A stretch of 30,751 nt of DNA from Rickettsiales bacterium UBA2645 (GCA_002359655.1 DENL01000042.1:1-30751); one strand, 5' to 3'; shown: positions 14,655 through 23,253, numbered from the stretch's first letter. The notes: generated by a model from the letters alone, not told the origin. Numbers and translations are program-made.

Positions 14655-15438
14655 TAGAAAAGATAATTCATCACACAGCCGAAATTCGAGTTGGCCAAAC
14701 TCGATTTGGCTGTGTGGCAAGCATGCAGTATTTGCAGCATTACAAAAAAAACGGCGCAAAATTTTTCAGATTCTAGTAAGCAAAAATAGTCTTGGCGAAC
14801 TAGAAAAACTCATTCAGACAAATAATCTCTCTGATTTAGAAAGCTCAATAAAGCTAGTTGATGGCGAACATATCAGCTCAGTTGTTGGTCGCGACCAAAT
14901 CCATCAAGGCATTGCTCTGAACTGCTCAAAATTGCCAGTTCAAAACCAAAACGACCTTTTAGAAGATTTATCTAGGTCAGAAAAAAATCAGCTACCTACT
15001 TTGATTTTGCTCGACCAACTTTCTGATCCACAAAATATCGGCGCCATAATTCGCAGCGCCATTAGCTTTGGCGCCACAAAAATAATTTTTTGCGAACATA
15101 ACGCCCCAAAAGAAAGTGCCGCAATGTGTAAATCTTCTGCCGGAACTATTGAAATGGCTGATTTAATCGTCGTGACAAATTTCAGTAATTTACTCGAAAA
15201 GTTAAAAAAGCTGGGCTATTGGTGCATCGGTCTTGAAGGCACCTCAAAAACTTTAATCAGCGAAATTAAAAACTACGATAATGTCGCTTTGGTAGTTGGC
15301 TCAGAAGGCGACGGAATACGCGAATTAGTGAAAAAAAATTGCGACATTCTTGCAAAAATAAAAATTGATCCAAGCGTGGAAAGCCTGAATGCCTCAGTTG
15401 CAACTTCAATTGCGCTTTACGAATTATCTAAAAAGTAA
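14614..15438 (+). CDS. rlmB: SpoU-family 23S rRNA 2'-O-methyltransferase (RlmB-like)
   Basis: It transfers a methyl group from SAM to a ribose in rRNA; RlmB acts on G2251 of 23S rRNA, but TrmH-family members differ in target. From ATG 14614 it has 274 residues. After a basic N-terminal segment, a substrate-binding domain starts at WLCGKHAVFAALQ. The SPOUT knot carries motif 1 (DPQNIGAIIRSA), motif 2 (LVVGSEGDGIREL) and motif 3 (SVESLNASVATSIALYE). The ATG lies inside the previous gene; a TTG at 14539 would add 25 lysine-rich residues and is less likely. A large inverted repeat lies in the N-terminal coding region at 14672-14716. NAD kinase follows after one base. Confidence 0.9.
   Translation: MRSKKTIIRSQKGSRKDNSSHSRNSSWPNSIWLCGKHAVFAALQKKRRKIFQILVSKNSLGELEKLIQTNNLSDLESSIKLVDGEHISSVVGRDQIHQGIALNCSKLPVQNQNDLLEDLSRSEKNQLPTLILLDQLSDPQNIGAIIRSAISFGATKIIFCEHNAPKESAAMCKSSAGTIEMADLIVVTNFSNLLEKLKKLGYWCIGLEGTSKTLISEIKNYDNVALVVGSEGDGIRELVKKNCDILAKIKIDPSVESLNASVATSIALYELSKK
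14672..14716 (+). other. Large inverted repeat inside the rlmB N-terminal coding region
   Basis: CACACAGCC (14672-14680) pairs with GGCTGTGTG (14708-14716), and TCGAGTT (14686-14692) pairs with AACTCGA (14698-14704). An A/T-rich internal loop lies between and GGCCA forms the apex. It begins 18 bases after the PPIase stop, where a terminator might be expected, but no T-run follows and rlmB reads through it. Confidence 0.75.
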
Positions 15439-15439
15439 A

Positions 15440-16225
15440 ATGAAAAAAATCGCCGTAGTCGCTTCTAAAAATAACACCAAAGCTTTGGAGAAAAAAAATC
15501 ATTTAGTTGAAAAATACTCTTTGATTGATTTGACCAACAACCACCAAAACATTGCTGACATCGATCTAGTCGTAGCAATTGGTGGCGACGGTTTGATGTT
15601 ACATTTATTACATCAATATGAAAATTCAAAAATTCCAATCTACGGAGTCAATTGTGGTACAGTTGGTTTTTTAATGAATTCTTTTGAGCCAGAAAATTTT
15701 TTAGAAAACTTAAAGCGAGCCGAAGAATCAAGAATCTATCCGTTACGTATGAATGTGATTGATGCAGAAGAAAAATTACACAGCCATCTGGCAATCAACG
15801 AGGTGGCTCTTTTGCGACAATCAAGCCAAGCAGCAAAGATTAGAATTGAAATTAATGGTCGCGAAAGAATTAGCTCTTTAGCAGCTGACGGAGTTTTAGT
15901 TGCAACTCCTGCTGGCAGCACTGCCTACAACCTTTCCGCAGGTGGTCCAATAATTCCTTTTTCGGCAGATATTTTGGCTTTAACTCCGATCAGTCCATTT
16001 CGCCCAAGAAATTGGCACGGCGCTTTATTGCCGGCCAACAGCAAAATAAAATTGGAAGTCTTGGATTACAAATCACGTCCAGTCAGTGCTACCGCTGATT
16101 TTAATGAAGTCTCGAATGTTAAAGAAGTAACGGTTTTTGAAGATCGCGATATAAATTTTAAAATTCTTTTCGATCCAAATCACTCACTAGAAGAAAGAAT
16201 TATTCGCGAACAATTTAACAATTAA
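15440..16225 (+). CDS. nadK: NAD kinase
   Basis: It phosphorylates NAD to NADP using ATP or polyphosphate, the only route to NADP. From ATG 15440 it has 261 residues. It carries GGDG at 48-51 (Asp50 catalytic), the NCGTVGFLMNS loop, and the ADGVLVATPAGSTAYNLSAGGPI signature of NAD binding in the beta-sandwich domain. This start is one base after the rlmB stop; the frame extends upstream into rlmB to 15389, but that adds residues without family likeness. Somewhat compact relative to E. coli NadK, and typical of alphaproteobacteria. Confidence 0.93.
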   Translation: MKKIAVVASKNNTKALEKKNHLVEKYSLIDLTNNHQNIADIDLVVAIGGDGLMLHLLHQYENSKIPIYGVNCGTVGFLMNSFEPENFLENLKRAEESRIYPLRMNVIDAEEKLHSHLAINEVALLRQSSQAAKIRIEINGRERISSLAADGVLVATPAGSTAYNLSAGGPIIPFSADILALTPISPFRPRNWHGALLPANSKIKLEVLDYKSRPVSATADFNEVSNVKEVTVFEDRDINFKILFDPNHSLEERIIREQFNN

Positions 16226-16262
16226 GCCGTTACACTTCGCTTCATATACCAAAAAAATTCTG

Positions 16263-16748
16263 ATGATAAAAATTAGAGCAGCCTACAGAGAAGATTTTAC
16301 TGAAATTTGGCGCATTTTCAAAGCAGTGATTGCCAAAGGTGACACCTACGTTAATGACTCCAAAACCAGCAAGCAAAATGCCTACAATAAATGGATGGCA
16401 AGAGACGCCAAAACTTTTATCGCTGAAATTAATCAAAAAATTGTTGGCGCTTATCTGATTAGACCCAATCAAGTTGATCTGGGTTCACACATTGCTAATG
16501 CCAGCTACATTGTTGATGAAAATTACCGTGGCGCCGGAATTGGTAAAGCTTTGGCACTGCACTCAATTGAAAAAGCTAAAGAATTTGGCTACCACGCCAT
16601 GCAGTTTAATTTTGTGGTTTCAACTAATTTGACAGCGGTAAAATTATGGCAATCAGTTGGATTCAAAATTATTGGTACCATTCCCAAAGCCTTTAATCAC
16701 AAGACTTTAGCCTATGTTGATGCTTACATCATGTTTTTGGAGCTTTGA
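16263..16748 (+). CDS. GNAT family N-acetyltransferase
   Basis: 161 residues, a single GNAT domain. Motif A (YRGAGIGKALALHSIEKAKE, about 90-110) is the acetyl-CoA pyrophosphate loop; FVVSTNLTAVKLWQSVGFKIIGTIP is the later motif B region with the usual Asn and Trp. It probably acetylates a small amine, antibiotic-like molecule or amino acid; the substrate cannot be read from sequence. It follows nadK after 37 bases and is the last gene before tRNA-Ile. Confidence 0.85.
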   Translation: MIKIRAAYREDFTEIWRIFKAVIAKGDTYVNDSKTSKQNAYNKWMARDAKTFIAEINQKIVGAYLIRPNQVDLGSHIANASYIVDENYRGAGIGKALALHSIEKAKEFGYHAMQFNFVVSTNLTAVKLWQSVGFKIIGTIPKAFNHKTLAYVDAYIMFLEL

Positions 16749-16813
16749 ATTTGATTGAGGTTAATTTGATTTACCATTAGCGAGTAAATCAAAATATACT
16801 GGCAAACAAATAT

Positions 16814-16841
16814 TTGACTTTTGCCTGACCATTCCTAAATT
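16814..16841 (+). promoter_or_regulatory. Candidate promoter of tRNA-Ile
   Basis: TTGACT (16814-16819) and TAAATT (16836-16841) are spaced by 16 bases, close to the sigma-70 form. A GC-rich GCCGCGCC stretch follows where transcription would begin, about 40 bases before the tRNA. A GC-rich discriminator of this type is common on stable-RNA promoters. Confidence 0.45.
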
Positions 16842-16882
16842 GCCGCGCCTCTTCGTCAAAATCCCTCACAAAATCTTTAAAT

Positions 16883-16959
16883 GGGTCTGTAGCTCAGTTG
16901 GTTAGAGTGCGCGCCTGATAAGTGCGAGGTCGGTGGTTCAAGTCCACCCAGACCCACCA
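16883..16959 (+). tRNA. tRNA-Ile (anticodon GAT)
   Basis: 77 bases including an encoded CCA. The acceptor stem is GGGTCTG (16883-16889) with CAGACCC (16949-16955). The D arm has GCTCAGTTGGTTAGAGT, the anticodon loop CTGATAA carries GAT between CGCGC and GTGCG (one G-T pair), and the T arm is GGTGGTTCAAGTCCACC. It is not inside an rRNA operon: there is no tRNA-Ala or rRNA beside it, unlike most bacteria. Confidence 0.97.
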
Positions 16960-16971
16960 GTTAAAGAAAGT

Positions 16972-16996
16972 AAAAATTTTTCTTTGAAAAATTTTT
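16972..16996 (+). terminator. Possible terminator after tRNA-Ile
   Basis: AAAAATTTTT occurs at 16972-16981 and 16987-16996 around a CTTTG loop, 13 bases after the tRNA. The stem is all A-T and weak, but it ends in a short T-run as an intrinsic terminator would. Confidence 0.4.
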
Positions 16997-17082
16997 AGTT
17001 AGAGGTTCAAGTTTAAGTTCTGAGTTGCTGCGCGTGAAGTGAATTCACGCATTCGCCTCTTTGTATCTCGTTTCAGAATAAG

Positions 17083-18822
17083 CTATAATTTTTTTAGGAT
17101 TTCGCCAAATAGTTGTGCGGGAAGTGAACCGCCGGTGATTTTATTGGTTGAGGAATTGTCGTCGTTGCCGATCCAAACACCTATTACATAATCATCATTA
17201 AAGCCGATAAACCAAGCATCACGGAAGTCTTGGCTAGTACCAGTTTTACCGTAAATATTATTTGCGACATTGGCATTTTTGCCAGTTCCACTTTCAACAA
17301 CAGCGCGCAAAACTTGTTTGATTTTTTCTTGCGCCGACTCAGAAATCACTTGTCCCAAGCCTGAAGATTCAAGGTTGTAGAGTATTTTATCTTCGCCATT
17401 TCTGATGTCGTAAATAAAATGCGGAATTACTGCTTCACCATTATTAGCAATTGTGGCGTAAGCACTGGTAAGCTCAAGCAGACTTACTTCAGTTGTACCA
17501 AGTGCGATTGTTAAATCGTTTTTTTCAACTTTAGAAACAATACCAAGGCGATGAGCTGTTTTGGCAATTTCACCTTGTTTTTGTTTAGTCGCCAGCTGCA
17601 CCGCAACTGAGTTTAAAGATTCAGCAAAGGCTCGTTTTAAGGTGACTTGGCCGACATAATGATTGTTATAATTTTCTGGCAACCAAACGCCAAAATTAAT
17701 TTTTTTGTCTTCCATTTCGTCATCAATTTCAGCACCATTTTCAAAAGCAGTTAAATAGACAAAGGTTTTAAAAGCTGATCCAGCTTGTCTTTTAGCATGA
17801 ACTGCGCGATTGAATTGGCTTTGTTGGTAATCTTTACCACCAGACATAGCAACTACTGCGCCCTGCTTCGACATCACAACAACTGCAATTTCTGATTTAG
17901 CGATTTTTTTAGAATTTTTCTCAACAAATTCATTTTCAACTTCTTCCAATTCGGCTTGGATTTTTTCGTCGAGAGTAGTCGTTACAATAATTTTTTGCTC
18001 ATCGAGATTTTGTTTTGAAATAAAATCTTTGAATTGATCGTGAACTAAGTCAGCAAAATAAAGCCTTTGCGACTTTTCTACTTTATAAGAAATATCTTTA
18101 TTAACTTCGGAAAGATTTTTTACTTTTAGAAATCCTGCTTCAGCCATGTTTTGCAGAACCTGACTGGCTCTGGCTTCAGCCAAGTCTTGATTATTTTTTG
18201 GCGAAAGTTTTGACGGTGCTTTTAAAAGACCAGCCAGCATTGCTGCTTCGTTAAGATTGATGCGAGAAACATTTTTACCAAAATAATATTTAGCAGCATT
18301 GCCAACTCCGTAATTTCCGGCGCCAAAATAAGCGCGATTTAAATAACAGCTTAAAATTTGTTCTTTGGTAAAATTGCGCTCTAATTGTATAGCCAGCAAA
18401 AGCTCTTGGATTTTGCGCTTAAAGTTTCGATCGGGTTTTAAAAATAATAATTTGGCCAATTGCTGCGTAATCGTACTGCCACCTTGTACAACATGACCAG
18501 CTTGATGATTGGCCATTAAAGCCCGAATCACACCAAAAAAATCAACGCCATAATGCGAAAAAAAACGACGATCTTCGGTTGCAATCACAGCATTAATAAG
18601 ATTTGGCGGCAATTCATAGAAATCTATTTCACTGCCATAAACGCCACCAAAATTGGTGATGCGCTCGGAATTTGAATAATTAATTTCGATAACTTGTTTA
18701 TTTTTTTCTGCCTCCAATTCTTTTAAACTTGGCAAATCTTTTAAATAATAGAGCAAAGCTAGCGCAGCAAAAGTGGCGATCCAGATTGAGAAAATAAATC
18801 CCCACTTCAAAATGAATTTCAT
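17083..18822 (-). CDS. Bifunctional penicillin-binding protein (PBP1A-type transglycosylase/transpeptidase)
   Basis: It polymerises and crosslinks peptidoglycan at the outer face of the inner membrane. It has 579 residues. One membrane span (about 7-27) precedes a GT51 domain with ATEDRRFFSHYGVD (catalytic Glu83), GGSTITQQLAKLLFL and the RNFKRKIQELL and NRAYFGAGNYG segments. A transpeptidase domain follows with Ser349-x-x-Lys352, Ser402-Leu-Asn404 and Lys526-Thr-Gly528. It is shorter than E. coli PBP1A (850) because it lacks the inserted and C-terminal accessory domains; the size suits the compact PBP1 enzymes of some alphaproteobacteria, and PbpC is an alternative. The start is 29 bases from the divergent pabC start, so promoters must overlap the coding ends. 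Confidence 0.93.
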   Translation of the reverse strand: MKFILKWGFIFSIWIATFAALALLYYLKDLPSLKELEAEKNKQVIEINYSNSERITNFGGVYGSEIDFYELPPNLINAVIATEDRRFFSHYGVDFFGVIRALMANHQAGHVVQGGSTITQQLAKLLFLKPDRNFKRKIQELLLAIQLERNFTKEQILSCYLNRAYFGAGNYGVGNAAKYYFGKNVSRINLNEAAMLAGLLKAPSKLSPKNNQDLAEARASQVLQNMAEAGFLKVKNLSEVNKDISYKVEKSQRLYFADLVHDQFKDFISKQNLDEQKIIVTTTLDEKIQAELEEVENEFVEKNSKKIAKSEIAVVVMSKQGAVVAMSGGKDYQQSQFNRAVHAKRQAGSAFKTFVYLTAFENGAEIDDEMEDKKINFGVWLPENYNNHYVGQVTLKRAFAESLNSVAVQLATKQKQGEIAKTAHRLGIVSKVEKNDLTIALGTTEVSLLELTSAYATIANNGEAVIPHFIYDIRNGEDKILYNLESSGLGQVISESAQEKIKQVLRAVVESGTGKNANVANNIYGKTGTSQDFRDAWFIGFNDDYVIGVWIGNDDNSSTNKITGGSLPAQLFGEILKKL

Positions 18823-18851
18823 CGAAAGTTTTAAGTTAAAATCAGAAGAAA

Positions 18852-19652
18852 ATGACGAATTATATTTTTAAAAATCAGCGACTAATCGACAAAAAACAAG
18901 CACAAGTTTCAATTCAAGAGCGCGGCTTGCTTTTTGGTGACGGAATTTTTGAAACTTGCAGAATTGTCAACGGCAAAATTTTTAATTTCTCAGCTCATCA
19001 AGCAAGAATTAATAAGGGTTTACAGAATCTTAAATTTTTTGCTGACGTTAGCGATTTAGAAAAAAAATCTCTAAAATTAATTGCTAAAAATAAAATTAAA
19101 AATGGGCTTTTAAGAATTTTGATAAGTCGCGGCATTGGTAGTTTAGGCTATTTACCAACCTACAAATCTGAGCCTTTAACTTTGATTGAAACTTTGCCAG
19201 CACGTAAATTACCAAAAAAAATTAGGCTTGGAATTTCAAACCAAATTACGCCAGTAAAAAATCTCGGTAAAACTCTAAGCGCTTTGCCTTACGTCTTGGC
19301 AAAAATTGAAGCGCAGGAAAAAAATTTATTTGATTGCGTACTTTTATCATCAAAAAAATTTATTGCCGAGACTGCTTCAGCAAATATTTTTTGGGTAAAA
19401 AATAACAAAGTTTTTACATCAGCCAAATCTTGTGGAATATTGGCTGGAACTGCTAGAGAATTAATCTTAAAACTTTCGAAGATAAAAATTATTGAAACTG
19501 AAAAGAAAATCTCAGCGCTAAAAAATGCTGATGAAATATTTTTAACTAACGCCACTTTTCTGGTTATCTCAGTTGATGAATTTTTGGGACGAAAGCTAGA
19601 AAAAAAATTCGCTACTCAGTTCTTAAAAATACTTAAAGCGCAGCAACAATGA
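18852..19652 (+). CDS. pabC: Aminodeoxychorismate lyase PabC (class IV PLP enzyme)
   Basis: It makes 4-aminobenzoate for folate by removing pyruvate from 4-amino-4-deoxychorismate. It has 266 residues and fold-type IV. ERGLLFGDGIFET is the family N-terminal motif, the PLP lysine is probably Lys140 (in NLGKTLSALPYVLAK), and ETASANIFWV is the conserved Glu-x-x-x-x-Asn segment. Branched-chain and D-amino-acid aminotransferases share this fold; the direct overlap with pabB (ATGA, four bases) decides for PabC. No pabA is nearby, so the glutamine amidotransferase must be encoded elsewhere or shared with anthranilate synthase. Confidence 0.85.
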   Translation: MTNYIFKNQRLIDKKQAQVSIQERGLLFGDGIFETCRIVNGKIFNFSAHQARINKGLQNLKFFADVSDLEKKSLKLIAKNKIKNGLLRILISRGIGSLGYLPTYKSEPLTLIETLPARKLPKKIRLGISNQITPVKNLGKTLSALPYVLAKIEAQEKNLFDCVLLSSKKFIAETASANIFWVKNNKVFTSAKSCGILAGTARELILKLSKIKIIETEKKISALKNADEIFLTNATFLVISVDEFLGRKLEKKFATQFLKILKAQQQ

Positions 19653-20953
19653 AGGAAAATTTTGTAAAGCTTGATTGGCAAGAACCAATAAATTTTGCTA
19701 AAAAAATTGCCGCAAATTATCAAAGTGAAGATTGGGTTTTTCTTTACTCGGCTTTGCATGAAAAAGTTAAAAATTCTTTTTCTTACATTGGTCTTTTTCC
19801 TAAAGAAAAAATTATTTGTGAAAATTTTTTTGAGGCAGAAAAACTACTAAAAAGCAATAATAAAAAGTGGCTTGGATACTTATCTTACGAAGTTGGAAGC
19901 GAGTTTGAAAAATTTCCTAAATCACAAAAATCTGTAATCAATTTGCCAAAAATTTGGCTGATTAATTTTGGTTTGATTTTGGAATTTAATCACGACAAAA
20001 AAATTTTGCGGGCGTCTTTTTCCAGTCAAAAAAATTTAGATGAAGTTTTATCTTATAAAAAAATAAAACCGTCAAAAAAACTGAATTTAAAAGTTAAAAA
20101 TATCGACTCTAACTTCAGCGATCAGTCTTATTTAAAATCAATTGCTGACATTAAAAAAAGAATTGCTGCTGGCGATTTTTATCAAACCAATTTAACCAGA
20201 AAATTTTTTGGTGAATTTAACAAAAAACAAAATTCCAGCCAAAATTTTGATTTATTTGCTCAGCTTACCAAAATTAGTCCTGCTAATTACTGCGCTTTTT
20301 TAAAGCTTGATGAAAACTGTATTATTTCCGCAAGTCCTGAACTTTTTTTAAAAGCCAAAAATAATCAGATTTTATCACGCCCAATCAAAGGCACAGTAGC
20401 TCGCTCTACAGATTTAGAACAAGATAAAAAAAATAAATTTCTGCTAAAAAATAGCACCAAAGAACGCGCCGAAAACTTGATGATTGTTGATTTAGTTAGA
20501 AACGATTTATCCAGAATTTGCAAGGCTGGAAGCATTACAGTAAAAAAACTTTTTTGCGTAACTTCCTATAAAAATATTCATCACATGTCTTCAGAGATTG
20601 GCGGCGAAATTACTGAAAATTTTTTTGCTTTTGACGCGATCAGAAGTTGCTTTCCTGCTGGCTCAATGACTGGCGCTCCAAAAATTAAAGCCATTGAAAT
20701 TGCTGCTAAAAAAGAAAAGTTACAGCGCGGGGTTTATTCGGGCGCGATAGGAATTTTTTCAAAAAATGAAATTAACACTTCGGTAGTAATTCGAACTTTG
20801 GTTGTCAAAGATAATAAATTTGAATTTCAAGTTGGTGGCGCTATAACTTTTGATTCCGATCCAGAATCGGAGCTGCAAGAAATTTTCAACAAAGCTGAAG
20901 GTATTTCTAAGTTGCTTCAAGTTAAATTTCGAAAAATAAAATTATCGAAATAA
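19649..20953 (+). CDS. pabB: Aminodeoxychorismate synthase component I PabB
   Basis: It aminates chorismate to 4-amino-4-deoxychorismate, the substrate of PabC. It has 434 residues. RPIKGT at 244-249 holds Lys247, the nucleophile that distinguishes PabB from anthranilate synthase TrpE (PIAGT). AGDFYQTNLTR, VDLVRNDLSRICKAGSI, HHMSSEI, FPAGSMTGAPKIKA and GGAITFDSDPESELQE(x)(x)NKA are the chorismate-binding signatures. The N-terminal 150 residues are diverged and Lys-rich. It begins inside the pabC stop, and the next 177 bases before nrdA hold that gene's control region. Confidence 0.93.
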   Translation: MKENFVKLDWQEPINFAKKIAANYQSEDWVFLYSALHEKVKNSFSYIGLFPKEKIICENFFEAEKLLKSNNKKWLGYLSYEVGSEFEKFPKSQKSVINLPKIWLINFGLILEFNHDKKILRASFSSQKNLDEVLSYKKIKPSKKLNLKVKNIDSNFSDQSYLKSIADIKKRIAAGDFYQTNLTRKFFGEFNKKQNSSQNFDLFAQLTKISPANYCAFLKLDENCIISASPELFLKAKNNQILSRPIKGTVARSTDLEQDKKNKFLLKNSTKERAENLMIVDLVRNDLSRICKAGSITVKKLFCVTSYKNIHHMSSEIGGEITENFFAFDAIRSCFPAGSMTGAPKIKAIEIAAKKEKLQRGVYSGAIGIFSKNEINTSVVIRTLVVKDNKFEFQVGGAITFDSDPESELQEIFNKAEGISKLLQVKFRKIKLSK

Positions 20954-21031
20954 TGCTTCAAAAATTATTACAAAAAATATTTTTTAAGTTGCTGCTAGAC
21001 AATTAATTTTTCTAAAAATAGAAATTCCGCA

Positions 21032-21079
21032 AAACAAGATATTGTGTGGTTTAAGAAAAAATACCACTAGATGTAGTTT
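21032..21079 (+). promoter_or_regulatory. Tandem NrdR boxes upstream of nrdA
   Basis: Two imperfect palindromes, 21032-21047 (core ACAAGATATTGT) and 21064-21079 (core ACTAGATGTAGT), match the remembered NrdR consensus acaCwAtATaTwGtgt at 14 and 12 of 16 positions. Their centres are 32 bases apart, three helical turns, which is the spacing found at NrdR-controlled promoters. They lie 51-99 bases before the nrdA start. Confidence 0.75.
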
Positions 21080-21130
21080 TCATTCAATAGCCGCTTGGCT
21101 TTCGAAAAATTTTCAAAGTTAATCCAAATC

Positions 21131-23008
21131 ATGTCAAAAAAATCAGTTACGAAAGCAGAAAAAGTTACTTCCACAAAGCCTTCACCAAAAAAGAAATTTG
21201 CCATAAAAATTGATCAAAAAAGAGACGAAGGTTTAAGCAACTTTGGCAAAGCAGTTTTGAAAGATCGCTACTTGATGCCCAACGAATCTTATCAAGACTT
21301 ATTTGCTCGCGTCGCTTCTTATTACGCTGATGATCAAGCTCACGCAACTCGCCTTTATGATTATATTTCAAATTTGTGGTTCATGCCAGCAACTCCAATT
21401 TTAAGCAATGGCGGAACTGATCGCGGACTTCCAATTTCTTGTTTTTTGAATGAATCTAACGACTCACTTGAAGGCATCGTCAGCTTGTGGAACGAAAATG
21501 TCTGGCTCGCTTCCAGAGGTGGTGGAATTGGCAGCTATTGGGGAAATCTGCGCTCAATTGGTGAAACAGTACGAGGTAATGGCAAAACTTCCGGCATTGT
21601 GCCATTCATCAAAGTGATGGATTCACAAACTTTAGCAATTTCGCAAGGCAGTTTGCGTCGGGGTTCTGCAGCAGTTTACTTACCAATCAATCATCCAGAA
21701 ATTGAAGAATTTATTGATATTAGAAGACCAATTGGTGGCGATCCAAATCGCCGTTCACTGAATTTACATCATGGAGTTTCAGTTACTGACGAGTTCATGA
21801 AAGCAGTAGAAAAAGATGGCGACTTCGATCTTAAAAGCCCTTATACTGGCAAAACTATTGAAACCGTGAAAGCTCGCGCTTTGTGGATCAAACTTTTAAC
21901 TACCAGAATTGAAACTGGTGAACCTTACATTTTATTTATCGACGCTGTAAATAGAGCGATTCCTGAGCATCACAAAAAATTGGGTTTGAAAGTTAAAACC
22001 TCAAACTTGTGCAGCGAAATCACTTTACCAACTGGAATTGACCACTTGGGAAAAGATCGCACAGCAGTTTGCTGCTTATCTTCACTAAACTTAGAGTTTT
22101 ACGATCAATGGAAGGATAACAAAAAACTCATCGAAGATGTGATGCGCTTTTTGGATAATGTTTTACAAGATTTTATCGATAAAGCTCCCGACTCAATGTA
22201 CAAAGCCAAATATTCCGCAATGCGTGAACGCTCTGTCGGACTTGGCGTGATGGGATTTCATTCTTTTTTACAAAGCAAAAATGTTCCGATGGAATCGGCA
22301 ATGAGCAAAGTTTGGAATAAAAAAATATTCAACCACATCAAGCAAGAAGTTGACAAAGCTTCGCATATTATAGGCCAAGAAAGAGGACCTTGCCTAGATG
22401 CTCTTGAAGTTGGATCGGATGAAAGATTTTCTAACAAATTAGCTATAGCCCCAACCGCTTCAATTTCAATTATCGCCAATAATTCTTCTCCCGGAATTGA
22501 GCCATTTGCCGCCAACTCTTTCACACAAAAAACTTTGACTGGATCGTTTAACGTCAGAAATAAAAATTTGGTTAAGTTGCTGGAAGCAAAAGGACGCAAC
22601 ACAGAAGATGTTTGGTCTTCAATCACCATCAATGAAGGATCGGTACAACATCTAGATTTTCTTGATGAGCACGAAAAATTAGTTTTCAAAACCGCACAAG
22701 AAATTGATCAAAGATGGATTGTTGATCTATCCGCCGAACGCCAAGAATATATCTGCCAAGCCCAAAGCTTGAATTTATTTATGCCAGGGAACGTCTCGAA
22801 AAAAGAACTACATGAAATTCATTTCAGATCTTGGCAAAAAGGCTTGAAAAGCCTTTATTATTGCCGCTCAACTTCAATTCAGCGCGCTGACAAAGTTTCA
22901 AATAAAGTTGAAAATGACGCGATGTTTAAAAAGAAAAAAGTTGCAGAAGAAGTAAATCCCGAAGCAGAGCCAGCAAGCAAATATGAAGAATGCTTGTCTT
23001 GTCAGTAA
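21131..23008 (+). CDS. nrdA: Ribonucleoside-diphosphate reductase, class I large subunit (short form)
   Basis: It reduces ribonucleotides to deoxyribonucleotides with a radical from the small subunit NrdB. It has 625 residues from ATG 21131. Active-site Cys104 (PISCFLNE) and Cys314 (AVCCLSSLN) form the redox pair; NLCSE at 292-296 holds the radical Cys294 with Asn292 and Glu296. The C-terminal CLSC (Cys621, Cys624) accepts electrons from thioredoxin or glutaredoxin. It lacks the N-terminal ATP-cone of E. coli NrdA, so dATP inhibition through that site is absent; only a lysine-rich leader precedes the catalytic body. nrdB is not adjacent. A tandem NrdR-box pair precedes the gene. A TTG at 21095 could extend it by 12 residues but has no support. 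Confidence 0.92.
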   Translation: MSKKSVTKAEKVTSTKPSPKKKFAIKIDQKRDEGLSNFGKAVLKDRYLMPNESYQDLFARVASYYADDQAHATRLYDYISNLWFMPATPILSNGGTDRGLPISCFLNESNDSLEGIVSLWNENVWLASRGGGIGSYWGNLRSIGETVRGNGKTSGIVPFIKVMDSQTLAISQGSLRRGSAAVYLPINHPEIEEFIDIRRPIGGDPNRRSLNLHHGVSVTDEFMKAVEKDGDFDLKSPYTGKTIETVKARALWIKLLTTRIETGEPYILFIDAVNRAIPEHHKKLGLKVKTSNLCSEITLPTGIDHLGKDRTAVCCLSSLNLEFYDQWKDNKKLIEDVMRFLDNVLQDFIDKAPDSMYKAKYSAMRERSVGLGVMGFHSFLQSKNVPMESAMSKVWNKKIFNHIKQEVDKASHIIGQERGPCLDALEVGSDERFSNKLAIAPTASISIIANNSSPGIEPFAANSFTQKTLTGSFNVRNKNLVKLLEAKGRNTEDVWSSITINEGSVQHLDFLDEHEKLVFKTAQEIDQRWIVDLSAERQEYICQAQSLNLFMPGNVSKKELHEIHFRSWQKGLKSLYYCRSTSIQRADKVSNKVENDAMFKKKKVAEEVNPEAEPASKYEECLSCQ

Positions 23009-23045
23009 ATTTTTTGAGAAAATCACCACTTTTTAAAGAAGAATC

Positions 23046-23073
23046 TTGCACTTTTAAAACCACTACATAATTT
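23046..23073 (+). promoter_or_regulatory. Candidate promoter of tRNA-Glu
   Basis: TTGCAC (23046-23051) and TAATTT (23068-23073), spaced by 16 bases, are followed by GCGCCGC. The same GC-rich stretch after the -10 is seen at the tRNA-Ile candidate. CATAAT at 23066-23071 is an alternative -10 with tighter spacing. Confidence 0.4.
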
Positions 23074-23133
23074 GCGCCGCTCCTTTTTAAGGCTCACATT
23101 TCTTTCTTAAAAAATTTAAGAATTCCATTTCAA

Positions 23134-23208
<75 letters not shown>

Positions 23209-23253
23209 CTTCGCTTAGGCTGTCAAAAACAACTTATCAGCAAATTAATTCTG

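Noticed and set aside
14372..14740. Minus-strand frame rich in Ser and Phe opposite the PPIase tail
   Set aside because: The composition follows from the complement of a Lys/Glu/Ser-rich coding stretch; it spans two real plus-strand genes.
17032..17050. GCGTGAA/TTCACGC hairpin downstream of the PBP gene as its terminator
   Set aside because: It is a clean 7-bp stem, but no T-run follows on the minus strand; left as an unassigned short palindrome.
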